A stretch of 39,269 nt of DNA, from contig JAJXYC010000007.1 of assembly GCA_021780815.1 (NCBI GenBank), forward strand, positions 1 to 39,269. Direction: 5' to 3'. Each line of letters opens with the position of its first letter. Within the stretch, counting starts at the first letter, position 1. Shown in pieces: positions 8,677-16,480 of this stretch. A program made the position numbers and the translations under genes. This DNA is from Bacteroidota bacterium (GTDB taxonomy: Bacteria; Bacteroidota; Ignavibacteria; Kapaibacteriales; UBA2268). The notes under the pieces were generated by a model that was given only the letters and a program-made list of their open reading frames with translations, searched no databases and was not told the origin of the DNA.

Positions 8677-10869
8677 TTGAAAAAAACACTAATAACATCA
8701 GCATTACCATATTCAAATGGCTATTTACATCTTGGTCATCTTGCAGGCGCATATTTACCAGCAGATATTTTCGCAAGATATGCACGTTTATCGGGCAAAG
8801 AAGTTCTTTATGTTTGCGGTTCAGATGAACACGGAGTTGCTATTACAATATCCGCTGAAAAAGAGAACAAAACACCAAAAGAAATAATTGATAAATATCA
8901 TTTTGCAAATTACGAAGCATTCCAAAAATTTGGAATGTCTTTTGATATATATAGCCGTACTTCAATTCCAGAGCATCATCAAATTGCAAAAGAATTTTTT
9001 GTAGATTTCTTAAAAAAAGGGTTCCTGGTTGAACGAGAAGAGGAACAATTTTATGATGAAAAAGTAAAGATGTTTTTACCAGACCGTTATGTGGAAGGAA
9101 TTTGTCCAAATTGTGGATTTGATAAAGCACGAGGCGACCAATGCGACAATTGCGGCGCTTATTATAACCAAATCGAACTAAAAAATCCCAAAAGTATTGT
9201 TTCGGGTGATACTCCGATTGTTAAAAAAACAACTCACTGGTATTTAAAACTACAAGAATTTCAAGTTTTCTTAGAAAATTATATAGATTCACATAATTCT
9301 GATTGGAAAGAAAATGTATTGCAACAAAGCAAAAGTTGGCTAAAACAAGGTTTAACAGAACGAGCTATAACAAGAGATTTAACTTGGGGCGTAAAGATTG
9401 ATGATATTGATGGCATCGATAAAGAAAAAGCTATTGGGAAAGTGCTATATGTATGGTTCGACGCAGTTTTAGGATATATTTCTGCTACCAAAGTATGGGC
9501 AAAAAATAATTTAGGCAATGAAAATTTTTTTGCTGACTGGTGGCAAAATGAAAATACAGATTATTTCGCTTTTATTGGTAAAGATAATATTGTATTTCAT
9601 ACTTTAATTTTCCCTGCTATGTTGCATGGAAAAGGCGGGTATATTTTACCAAAGAACGTCCCTGCTAATGAATTTTTAAATTTAGAAGGACAAAAATTTT
9701 CTAAATCTCGTAATTGGAGCATTGATTTGCAAGATTATTTCAATGAGTTCAAAGACGAAACAGCAGCCGATGTTCTAAGATACGCCTTACTGATGAATCT
9801 TCCAGAAACACGTGATGCCGATTTTACTTGGAAAGATTTCCAGACACGAAATAATAGCGAATTAGCCGCAATTTTCGGAAATTTTGTAAACCGATCAACT
9901 CAATTCATTGCTAAAAACTTTGATGCAAAAATTCCACAAGTAAGTAATGAAATATTAAGCCAATGGGAAAAGGTTATTTCTTATTTTGATGCAAATTTTT
10001 CTGACAATATTGAAAACGCTCAACCGCCCGCTCATTTCGTAAGTTTATTAAATAATAATGATATAAATTTAATTACATCTTTATGGCAAGGTGTTGAAAA
10101 ATCTAAAAAATTACTTGAAAGATTCAAAATCCGTGAAGCATATCTCGAAATTATGAATATAGTCCGCTCCTCAAATAAGTATTTCAACGATGAAGCACCT
10201 TGGAAAACCATCAAGAGCTCACCCGATGAAGCGGCAAAAACTTTGTTCGTTTGCAGTCAATTAATTTATTCGCTTTCTATTTTATTTGCGCCCGCAATTC
10301 CCAATGCAGCTAAAAAATTGCAATCTTCACTTAATTTAACACCTGCAATTGGAAATGCAACAAATGCAAAACAAAATGAAAATTTTTGGGATAAAGCAAA
10401 ATTGCCAAATTTAAAAAGTGGTAGCAATATTCAAATTCAAGGTGTCCTTTTTCCCTTTATTGAAGATAAAGTTATCGAAGCACAAATTGCTAAACTTGGA
10501 AAAAATGAAAATACTGCCGAACAAGACAATGTCAATGCAAAATTAATATCAATAGACGACTTTAAAAAAGTGAAGCTAACAACAGCGAAAGTAATCGAAG
10601 CAACAAAAGTCGAAAAATCTGATAAATTATTAAAATTGCAAATAGAAATCTCTGGGAAACAAAGGCAGTTGATTGCGGGGATTGCCAAATATTACACACC
10701 CGAGCAAATGGTTAATAAAACAATAATTGTGGTAGAAAATTTGCAACCGGCGAAGCTTTTCGGCAATATGTCGGAAGGAATGTTACTAGCTGCAAAAACA
10801 CCGGACGGGAAACTATCATTGCTCACAGTCGAAGAAAATGATTTTCCCACAGGTGCCGACGTGAGCTAA
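8677..10869 (+). CDS. metG: Methionyl-tRNA synthetase with C-terminal tRNA-binding domain
   Basis: This class I aminoacyl-tRNA synthetase charges tRNA-Met in the cytoplasm. The N-terminus LITSALPYSNGYLHLGH carries the HIGH-type motif as HLGH (18-21). A zinc knuckle uses Cys143, Cys146, Cys156 and Cys159. The KMSKS loop is KFSKS (340-344). The anticodon-binding helical domain follows, and the last about 110 residues are an EMAP/Trbp111-type tRNA-binding OB fold (LIAGIAKYYTPEQ, ENLQPAKLFGNMSEGMLLAA). 730 residues is normal for the long, dimerising form. The start is TTG: an in-frame TAA lies three codons upstream, and the conserved N-terminus begins right there. The divergent upstream neighbour is the TPR gene. 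The 3' end overlaps the repaired minus-strand ORF at 10866-11086 by only a few bases. Confidence 0.97.
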   Translation: MKKTLITSALPYSNGYLHLGHLAGAYLPADIFARYARLSGKEVLYVCGSDEHGVAITISAEKENKTPKEIIDKYHFANYEAFQKFGMSFDIYSRTSIPEHHQIAKEFFVDFLKKGFLVEREEEQFYDEKVKMFLPDRYVEGICPNCGFDKARGDQCDNCGAYYNQIELKNPKSIVSGDTPIVKKTTHWYLKLQEFQVFLENYIDSHNSDWKENVLQQSKSWLKQGLTERAITRDLTWGVKIDDIDGIDKEKAIGKVLYVWFDAVLGYISATKVWAKNNLGNENFFADWWQNENTDYFAFIGKDNIVFHTLIFPAMLHGKGGYILPKNVPANEFLNLEGQKFSKSRNWSIDLQDYFNEFKDETAADVLRYALLMNLPETRDADFTWKDFQTRNNSELAAIFGNFVNRSTQFIAKNFDAKIPQVSNEILSQWEKVISYFDANFSDNIENAQPPAHFVSLLNNNDINLITSLWQGVEKSKKLLERFKIREAYLEIMNIVRSSNKYFNDEAPWKTIKSSPDEAAKTLFVCSQLIYSLSILFAPAIPNAAKKLQSSLNLTPAIGNATNAKQNENFWDKAKLPNLKSGSNIQIQGVLFPFIEDKVIEAQIAKLGKNENTAEQDNVNAKLISIDDFKKVKLTTAKVIEATKVEKSDKLLKLQIEISGKQRQLIAGIAKYYTPEQMVNKTIIVVENLQPAKLFGNMSEGMLLAAKTPDGKLSLLTVEENDFPTGADVS

Positions 10870-11086
10870 AGGAAAATTGAAGAAAATGTATTTTTTGATA
10901 GTTCCAATGCTTTATTATTAACTTCCATATTTCTGAAGATTTCATCTTCTCCAATGTTGTTTTTTCGTATGGCTTGTTAGATTTGTCAAATAGTCTTGTT
11001 AAGAAAATAATAGCATTTGACTTATTACCAAATATTTTTTTTGCAATTTTTTCATTTAAATTATTTTGAATATATTCCATTTGCAT
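10866..11086 (-). pseudogene. Small ORF downstream of methyltransferase, apparently broken by a one-base loss
   Basis: The frame opens with an ATG at 11086, five bases after the methyltransferase stop. The first 40-odd residues look protein-like (IAKKIFGNKSNAIIFLTRLF). In the open frame the reading continues into metG on the other strand and ends in an unnatural-looking tail. Adding one A to the A6 run at 10960-10965 (minus strand) changes the reading to YEKNNIGEDEIFRNMEVNNK, ending in SSIFL and a TAG at 10866-10868. The restored 73-residue product would end exactly where metG ends. This fits a single-base deletion (natural or a sequencing error). A ribosomal -1 shift is possible, but the run is not in the phase of a canonical slippery heptamer. 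No family is recognised; it may belong with the methyltransferase. Confidence 0.5.
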
Positions 11087-11091
11087 CTATA

Positions 11092-12180
11092 TTATTTTTT
11101 TTGAAATAAAAAAATATATTCGTGTTTGAATATATAAAATCCACCAACCAATGCTCTATATCTCCAAAGTTCTTTTTGATTCATTTTTCCTTTTGTTTCT
11201 TCGAAGTTTTTAACAATTATAGATTTTAAAATACATTTTCTTTTCAATATTTCTTGCATCGTTAAAAACGCCAAAGGTATCCATTCACCTTCGTAGTATT
11301 TATCGCTAATAACAAGTATAAAAAATCTGTTTGCTTCTAAAATAGAAAGTGAATTGTCGGTAATTTGACCTATTTTATAAAGAAAATCATCCAAGGTTTT
11401 GGAATTAGAAAGGTCTTCAGTATTCTCGCTGAATTTAATTATATCCCAATATGGTGGATGCATTATCACAAATTGAACTTTGTCAATATTCTCTTCTGCT
11501 AATATTTGTTTGAAATCAAGTTTAGAGCTATCCCCAATTTTTACTGTTGTCTTTACATTATATAAATTTTTTTCCGTGTTGATAGTATTTTGTGCGATTT
11601 GAGCAACTTCTTCTTGTAATTCAATACCAATCGCGTTTCGTCCTAATTTTCGTGCTTCTATTAAAGTCGTCCCACTTCCTAAAAATGGGTCAAGTATCCA
11701 ATCGCCTTTCTTAGTATATCTTTTCATTAACTGATTAGGTATTTGCGGTACAAAGTTTCCCCAATATTGCCCATTATGGGCACCACTATTATCCCTTTTC
11801 CCCAAAACCCAAAGACTATCAGTAATTATATCATCATAATCTTTCCATCGATTTAAATTAATATCGTTATAATTGGTTGTCTTTATTTCAGTTATGGATT
11901 TTATAATTTTTTTAATATAATATTTTGTCCGTTCCAGCGAATAGGAATTTATTACTTTTTCAATATCGTCCTGGCTAATATTGTGGTTTCCATTAATTTT
12001 ATTATTCTTGTTATTTAATAATATTTTTAATGACTCTTTTATTTCAACAATTTCGTTTTTTTTCAATAATTCATTCAATAATTGGACAATTCCCAATTCC
12101 AGATTCTTTTCATTCGAAGTTGTAGAAACGTCGGAATTACCATTATTATTAAATATTGTTTCTTGATAAAATTTTCTCAT
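11092..12180 (-). CDS. Site-specific DNA methyltransferase (amino-methyltransferase, N6-A or N4-C)
   Basis: 362 residues. The SAM-binding motif I is DPFLGSGTT (164-172), followed by EARKLGRNAIGIEL, the usual acidic strand. The catalytic motif IV is HPPYW (241-245), the His form of the (D/N/S)PPY motif. The C-terminus KHEYIFLFQKK is typical of amino-methyltransferases. Motif I precedes motif IV. About 100 N-terminal residues without recognised motifs could contribute to target recognition. It would transfer a methyl group from SAM to an exocyclic amino group of A or C in a specific site. No nuclease gene is recognised beside it: upstream is queA on the other strand, and downstream is the short broken ORF. 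It may therefore be an orphan methylase or the survivor of a restriction system. Target sequence is unknown. Confidence 0.85.
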   Translation of the reverse strand: MRKFYQETIFNNNGNSDVSTTSNEKNLELGIVQLLNELLKKNEIVEIKESLKILLNNKNNKINGNHNISQDDIEKVINSYSLERTKYYIKKIIKSITEIKTTNYNDINLNRWKDYDDIITDSLWVLGKRDNSGAHNGQYWGNFVPQIPNQLMKRYTKKGDWILDPFLGSGTTLIEARKLGRNAIGIELQEEVAQIAQNTINTEKNLYNVKTTVKIGDSSKLDFKQILAEENIDKVQFVIMHPPYWDIIKFSENTEDLSNSKTLDDFLYKIGQITDNSLSILEANRFFILVISDKYYEGEWIPLAFLTMQEILKRKCILKSIIVKNFEETKGKMNQKELWRYRALVGGFYIFKHEYIFLFQKK

Positions 12181-12268
12181 TCTTAGTTATTTTTTTGTAA
12201 TTTAACATTTTCTTTTTTACAAAGCAATTTAATTTTGTATTTTTTTCTATTACGTTTTGATTTATTAT

Positions 12269-12276
12269 TAATTTTG
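12269..12276 (+). promoter_or_regulatory. Putative -7 element TAATTTTG of queA, implying a near-leaderless mRNA
   Basis: TAATTTTG matches the Bacteroidota TAnnTTTG -7 element and ends only 6 bases before the queA ATG. Transcription would then begin at or within a base or two of the ATG. A TTTTG at 12255-12259 lies 9 bases upstream, closer than the usual 17-23. AT-rich sequence makes chance matches likely. Confidence 0.3.
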
Positions 12277-12282
12277 TAACTT

Positions 12283-13533
12283 ATGCAAATATCCCAAATA
12301 AATATAGACGAGTTCAATTATTTTCTTCCAGAAGAAAAAATTGCTCAAATTCCTTTAGAAAATAGAGATGAAAGCAAGTTATTATACTTTGATAGAAAAT
12401 TAAGAGCAATTTCTCATTTTCAATTTAAAGATATAGCAGAATTATTGCCCATAAATTCATTTTTGATAAGAAATATTACCAAAGTATTTCCCGCTCGTTT
12501 GTATTTATACAAACCGACCGGTGGTAAAGTTGAACTATTACTTGAAAATCCAATTTCCGAAAAATTATCTCAAATTGCATTAACAAAAAATTCACCGCAA
12601 ATATGGGAATGCACAGTAAAAGGTAAAAATTTGAGTGTTGGTTTAATCTTATATTCTGAATATAAGATTTTATCAGACGATGAACAAATTACCAAATTAA
12701 AACTAACAGGCGAAATTATTGGGAACGAAGGGGGCAAAAGAAATATTAAATTGAGTTGGGAACCATCTGATTTAAATTTTGCTGAATTTTTAACCAAAAT
12801 TGCAGAAATTCCATTGCCACCTTATATTAAAAGAAAGCCTGCGACAATTGACAAAGAACACTATCAAACTGAATATGCAAAGATCAATGGTTCGATTGCG
12901 GCGCCCACTGCTGGATTACATTTTACAACATCGGTTGATAATGCAATCTTGAATAAAGGAATAGATATCGCAGAAATTGTGTTACACGTTGGCTCGGGAA
13001 CATTTCAACCAATAAAAAGTAAAACTGTTTTTGAACATAATATGCACTGCGAAAAATTTCAAATATCTCTGGATTTTTTGCAAAAATTAGAAATTGCCTT
13101 GCAAAATGAAAAGAAAATCATCGCTGTTGGAACTACTACCGTAAGAACGCTCGAAACGCTGTTTTGGATTGCTCAAAACCTTGCTTTAAATGAGAATATG
13201 GACAATTTCAATTTCCATTTATCCCAGTGGGACTGGATTAGACTAAAAGAAAATGTTGTATTAGATGCAGAAAAATCAATTAATAAGTTAATTCAATATT
13301 GCCAAATCAATTCAATCTCTCAAATAATTGGAAGCACTGAATTGTTTATACTTCCTAGCTATAGTTTTAGAATGGTTCAAGGCATAATAACTAATTTCCA
13401 TTTACCTAAAAGCACTTTATTATTGCTTGTAGGGGCATTTGTTGGTAGAGAAAATCTTCAAAAAATTTACAATGAAGCCTTATTGAATAATTATCGCTTT
13501 TTAAGCTATGGTGATACTTCTTTATTGATTTAA
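12283..13533 (+). CDS. queA: S-adenosylmethionine:tRNA ribosyltransferase-isomerase
   Basis: It transfers and isomerises the ribose of SAM onto 7-aminomethyl-7-deazaguanine in tRNA, giving epoxyqueuosine at position 34 of tRNA-Asp, -Asn, -His and -Tyr. Recognisable parts are the N-terminal FLPEEKIAQIPLENRDESKL, the central EYAKINGSIAAPTAGLHFT, VLHVGSGTFQPI, GTTTVRTLE, and the C-terminal TNFHLPKSTLLLLVGAF. All are strongly conserved in QueA. 416 residues is longer than the roughly 340-360 of Proteobacteria; the extra residues are spread through the middle, as in other Bacteroidota homologues. No other queuosine gene (queC, D, E, F, G or tgt) is in the window. It converges on and overlaps the lolD-like gene by 12 bases. 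No clear Shine-Dalgarno precedes the ATG; see the -7 element just upstream. Confidence 0.96.
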   Translation: MQISQINIDEFNYFLPEEKIAQIPLENRDESKLLYFDRKLRAISHFQFKDIAELLPINSFLIRNITKVFPARLYLYKPTGGKVELLLENPISEKLSQIALTKNSPQIWECTVKGKNLSVGLILYSEYKILSDDEQITKLKLTGEIIGNEGGKRNIKLSWEPSDLNFAEFLTKIAEIPLPPYIKRKPATIDKEHYQTEYAKINGSIAAPTAGLHFTTSVDNAILNKGIDIAEIVLHVGSGTFQPIKSKTVFEHNMHCEKFQISLDFLQKLEIALQNEKKIIAVGTTTVRTLETLFWIAQNLALNENMDNFNFHLSQWDWIRLKENVVLDAEKSINKLIQYCQINSISQIIGSTELFILPSYSFRMVQGIITNFHLPKSTLLLLVGAFVGRENLQKIYNEALLNNYRFLSYGDTSLLI

Positions 13534-14214
13534 TAGAACCCCATTTTTGATAAATATTTTTTTACCTGCTCTTTGTGCAATGTCTTGGCTATGCGTTGCA
13601 ATAATAAATGTAGTTTTAAACTCGTGAATTAATTCATCAATCAAATCCAAAACTTGTGCAGAGTTATCACTGTCTAAATTTCCTGTTGGTTCATCAGCAA
13701 TAATAATTTCAGGAAAATTAATTAGTGCGCGGGCAATAGCCACTCTTTGTTGTTCTCCACCCGACATATTTTGTGGCTTATTGTCGCTTTTGTTTGCAAT
13801 TCCCACACGTTCAAGAAGATAATCTGTTCGTTCCATAACTTCTTTCTTTGACTTTCCCGCAATCAATGCAGGCATTGCTACATTTTCTCTTGTAGTAAAT
13901 TCAGGTAAAAGATGATGAAATTGAAATACAAAGCCAAAAAATGTATTTCTAACTTTTGATATGTGGTCATCTTTTAAATTATATAAATTCAACATTTCAC
14001 TATTTAAATTTATAACAATATTGCCTGCGTCTGGCTTGTCTAATCCACCTAAGCAATGCAATAAAGTACTTTTCCCTGAGCCAGAAGCTCCTTGAATTGA
14101 AATAAATTCTCCTTGTTGAATATCAATTGATAAACCTCTTAATACTTCTGTTCTTTCAGAATTTTTTGTAGTATATGATTTATATATATTATCAGCTTTT
14201 AAAATCATTTTCAA
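13522..14214 (-). CDS. ABC transporter ATP-binding protein, LolD/MacB type
   Basis: 230 residues. Walker A is GASGSGKST (42-50), the Q-loop is in FVFQFHHLLPEFTTREN, the signature is MSGGEQQR, Walker B is IIIADEPTGNLD, and the H-loop is IIATHS. The LLPEFT sequence after the Q-loop is typical of LolD, the ATPase of the lipoprotein-releasing LolCDE complex in the inner membrane; MacB and FtsE relatives are alternatives. No LolC/LolE permease gene is adjacent, so its partner must be elsewhere. The start may be ATG 14214 or ATG 14208 (MKM). It overlaps the end of queA, which is read from the other strand, by 12 bases. An imperfect inverted repeat upstream (14349-14390) could be a regulatory site, but nothing more can be said. 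Confidence 0.88.
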   Translation of the reverse strand: MKMILKADNIYKSYTTKNSERTEVLRGLSIDIQQGEFISIQGASGSGKSTLLHCLGGLDKPDAGNIVINLNSEMLNLYNLKDDHISKVRNTFFGFVFQFHHLLPEFTTRENVAMPALIAGKSKKEVMERTDYLLERVGIANKSDNKPQNMSGGEQQRVAIARALINFPEIIIADEPTGNLDSDNSAQVLDLIDELIHEFKTTFIIATHSQDIAQRAGKKIFIKNGVLLNQ

Positions 14215-14463
14215 CTAAAAAAGTTTTATAAACTTGTAAATTAAGAAAAATTTTGCAATAAAGTGAAAAAAGACATACTGAAAAAAGAAAACAACCCACT
14301 AAATACATTGCTTTATGAGTTTATTCAATGATTTCAGAAAATGCAACCATTTGATTTAATCTTAATTTATTATTATGAAATTAATCAAATTAGACTTTAA
14401 ATAAATTATTTCCTTGTATAATTAATTTCTCAAATATTACACTGGCGCATTGTAAAAAATACA
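14215..14463. other. Intergenic region between lolD-like gene and rpsD terminator, with an inverted repeat
   Basis: No protein-coding frame is convincing here. An imperfect inverted repeat, ATTTGATTTAAT (14349-14360) and ATTAATCAAAT (14380-14390), has one bulged base and a 19-base spacer. It lies 135-176 bases upstream of the lolD-like start and could be an operator or a hairpin in a leader; being so AT-rich it could also be chance. Confidence 0.3.
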
Positions 14464-14493
14464 AAAAAAGACTACCTTTTTGCAAAGTAGTCT
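14464..14493 (-). terminator. Intrinsic terminator of rpsD
   Basis: On the minus strand AGACTAC pairs with GTAGTCT, extended by TTT/AAG pairs to about 10 base pairs with a GCAAA loop, and is directly followed by seven Ts. It lies 42 bases after the rpsD stop. This is a textbook rho-independent terminator. Confidence 0.9.
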
Positions 14494-14534
14494 CTCTTAA
14501 AAATTTTTTTAACTTAAAATAAATGGTCACGCAA

Positions 14535-15137
14535 CTATCTTGAATAGTATTCCACAACAAGTGAAGTTTCACATTGAATAGGAATTTCTGTTGGATTTGG
14601 AACATAAAGCAATTTTGCAGCAAAATCAGCTTTTGAAACTTCAATATAAGCAGGAGCATTCGCATTGCGAATATTATCTTGAATATCTTGAAGTTTACGA
14701 GCTTTTTCCTTAATTGTTAAAACATCATTTGTTTTAACTTGGAAAGAAGAAATATCAACTTTTTTCCCATTCACAAGAATATGCCCATGAGAAATAAATT
14801 GCTTTGCCTGATAAAGTGACCGTGCAAAACCAGACCTGTAAAGGAAAGAATCTAAACGTGTTTCTAATAATTGCACTAAAATATCAGCAGTATTTCCAAT
14901 TTTGCGTGTTGCTGTATGGAAATAATTTTGCATTTGACTTTCACTTACATTGTATTGAAGTCTTAATTTTTGCTTTTCAAGCAATTGTTTACCATAATCC
15001 GATTGTTTTGCTCTACGTTTCTGAGCGCCAAATTGTCCTGGTGGATATGGCTTTTTTGTTGCATATTTCCCAGCTTTAGGTGTTATAAAAACACCAATTT
15101 TCCTAGATAATTTTACTTTTGGACCTGTATAATTCAT
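14535..15137 (-). CDS. rpsD: 30S ribosomal protein S4 (uS4)
   Basis: 200 residues, normal length. The N-terminus MNYTGPKVKLSRKIGV and YPPGQFG are typical of S4 forms lacking the zinc Cys cluster. The S4 RNA-binding domain (about 90-150) contains RLDSFLYRSGFARSLYQAKQ and SHGHILVNGKKVDI. S4 binds 16S rRNA early in small-subunit assembly. GAGGA sits 5 bases before the ATG. It is monocistronic here, with its own promoter and terminator, rather than next to rpsM, rpsK, rpoA and rplQ. The N-terminus differs from the common Bacteroidota RYTGPKxKIxR form, so it may be a second S4 type or a relocated single copy; the window cannot show which. Confidence 0.95.
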   Translation of the reverse strand: MNYTGPKVKLSRKIGVFITPKAGKYATKKPYPPGQFGAQKRRAKQSDYGKQLLEKQKLRLQYNVSESQMQNYFHTATRKIGNTADILVQLLETRLDSFLYRSGFARSLYQAKQFISHGHILVNGKKVDISSFQVKTNDVLTIKEKARKLQDIQDNIRNANAPAYIEVSKADFAAKLLYVPNPTEIPIQCETSLVVEYYSR

Positions 15138-15195
15138 TTTTCCTCTATTATATTTCTTTTTCTATTTTTATTTTAATTTATTTTTTCAAAGAATA

Positions 15196-15227
15196 CAAAA
15201 TTAATTGATTTATTTGTAATTACAAAA
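15196..15227 (-). promoter_or_regulatory. Promoter of rpsD, Bacteroidota type
   Basis: On the minus strand TTTTG (15227-15223) and TAATTTTG (15203-15196) are separated by 19 bases, matching the TTTG/17-23/TAnnTTTG promoter of the Bacteroidota primary sigma factor. Start of transcription would be near 15190, giving a leader of about 50 bases with a GAGGA ribosome site. Confidence 0.7.
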
Positions 15228-15287
15228 TTTTTAGCAAAATTTATTTATAAATTAATAAAATTATTCAAAATTAAAAGAATACAATTC

Positions 15288-16370
15288 TTAATAATCAAAA
15301 TCAATCAAGACATTATCGCTTAAAGGGTGTGTTTGGCAAGTTAAAATATATCCTGATTGAATTTCTTCGTCTGTAAGCGCTTCTCTTTCGTCCATTTTAA
15401 CCTCTCCTGAAATTAACATCGCTCTACAAGTTGAGCATGCTCCAATCTGGCAACTATACGGAGGAGCATAACCTGCTCTAATTGCTGCTGTTGTTACTGT
15501 TTCGTCCTGTTCAACTATTAATTCTTTTTCTTCGCCGTAAATTTTTATTTTTATTTTTCGTGGCTGTAATTCTTCATTGTCAGCATCATTATTTTTTCCC
15601 TCTTCATCAGTTTGTACGGTAAATGATTCTTTATGTATAAATTTTTTTTCTATTCCAAAGCTTAAAATTCCCGTTTCTATTTCCTGCATAAAACTATTCG
15701 GTCCACACAAATAAAATTCTGTCTGCAATATCTTACTTTTTAAGATATTAGATATTTGCTCGGTAAATACGTTTTGATTAATTTTACCTTTTTCAGAAGA
15801 ATTTGGGTCCTTAGGCTGACTTAAGAAATTATACCAAATAAATCTTTCAGAAAATTGCTCCTTTAATTGTTGTAATTTTTCTTTGAAAATTACTGAATCT
15901 TCATTTCTATTTTGATAAAATAAATAAATTTTACTTTGAACTTCGCTAATCAAAATACTTTTTAAAATAGAAAAAATAGGAGTAATCCCACTCCCAGCCG
16001 CCGATAAAACATAGTTTTGATATTGAGAAGTTGTTGGTTCAAAAATAAAATGCCCAAGTGGTGGCATAATCTCCAAATAGTCCCCCACTTTAACTTCGTT
16101 TACCAAATATGATGAAATTGCACCATTATCAACTTGCTTCACAGTAATTTGAATTGTTCCTATCTCTTCTTCATCAAAAGGAGAACTTGATATAGAATAT
16201 GCCCGATGAACCTCAATCCTTTCAATAATGGCTTTGATTGTTATATATTGTCCCGACTTATAAACGAAAATGTCTTTTAACATATCTGGTATTTGAAATA
16301 TAATAGATACAGCATCTTGCGTTTCTTTAACAATACTTTTTATCTTTATTTTGTAAAATACTATTTTCAT
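15288..16370 (-). CDS. FAD/NAD(P) reductase with C-terminal 2Fe-2S ferredoxin domain, PaaE-like
   Basis: 360 residues. The first half is a ferredoxin-NADP reductase fold: RAYSISSSPFDEE is the flavin-binding RxYS motif, AAGSGITPIFSILKS the pyridine nucleotide loop, and YLCGPNSFM the terminal reductase motif. The C-terminal plant-type ferredoxin domain has Cys307, Cys312, Cys315 and Cys345 (C-x4-C-x2-C-x29-C) for a 2Fe-2S cluster. This order is that of PaaE, the reductase of phenylacetyl-CoA epoxidase, and of related ring-hydroxylase reductases. No paaABCD or oxygenase gene is in the window, so the electron acceptor is unknown. In Bacteroidota, similar stand-alone reductases are common. An Asp/Glu-rich linker (about 255-270) separates the two halves. 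It is divergent from the histidine kinase. Confidence 0.88.
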   Translation of the reverse strand: MKIVFYKIKIKSIVKETQDAVSIIFQIPDMLKDIFVYKSGQYITIKAIIERIEVHRAYSISSSPFDEEEIGTIQITVKQVDNGAISSYLVNEVKVGDYLEIMPPLGHFIFEPTTSQYQNYVLSAAGSGITPIFSILKSILISEVQSKIYLFYQNRNEDSVIFKEKLQQLKEQFSERFIWYNFLSQPKDPNSSEKGKINQNVFTEQISNILKSKILQTEFYLCGPNSFMQEIETGILSFGIEKKFIHKESFTVQTDEEGKNNDADNEELQPRKIKIKIYGEEKELIVEQDETVTTAAIRAGYAPPYSCQIGACSTCRAMLISGEVKMDEREALTDEEIQSGYILTCQTHPLSDNVLIDFDY

Positions 16371-16480
16371 ATATATTTTTTACTAAAAAAACGAAATTAA
16401 AATATTTTTGTTTAATTTATATGTTTGATTATAATATTTTATAAAAAACTATTTTATCTATAAAACCAAATATTAATATT

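Noticed and set aside
8546-8785. Extended start of the TPR protein inside metG
   Set aside because: It would put the signal peptide more than 100 residues inside the protein and overlap the metG N-terminus; a ribosome site supports 8545.
10960-10965. Programmed -1 frameshift at the A6 run
   Set aside because: The run is not in the A-AAA-AAC phase needed for canonical tandem slippage and no downstream structure was noticed; a one-base deletion or sequencing error is simpler.
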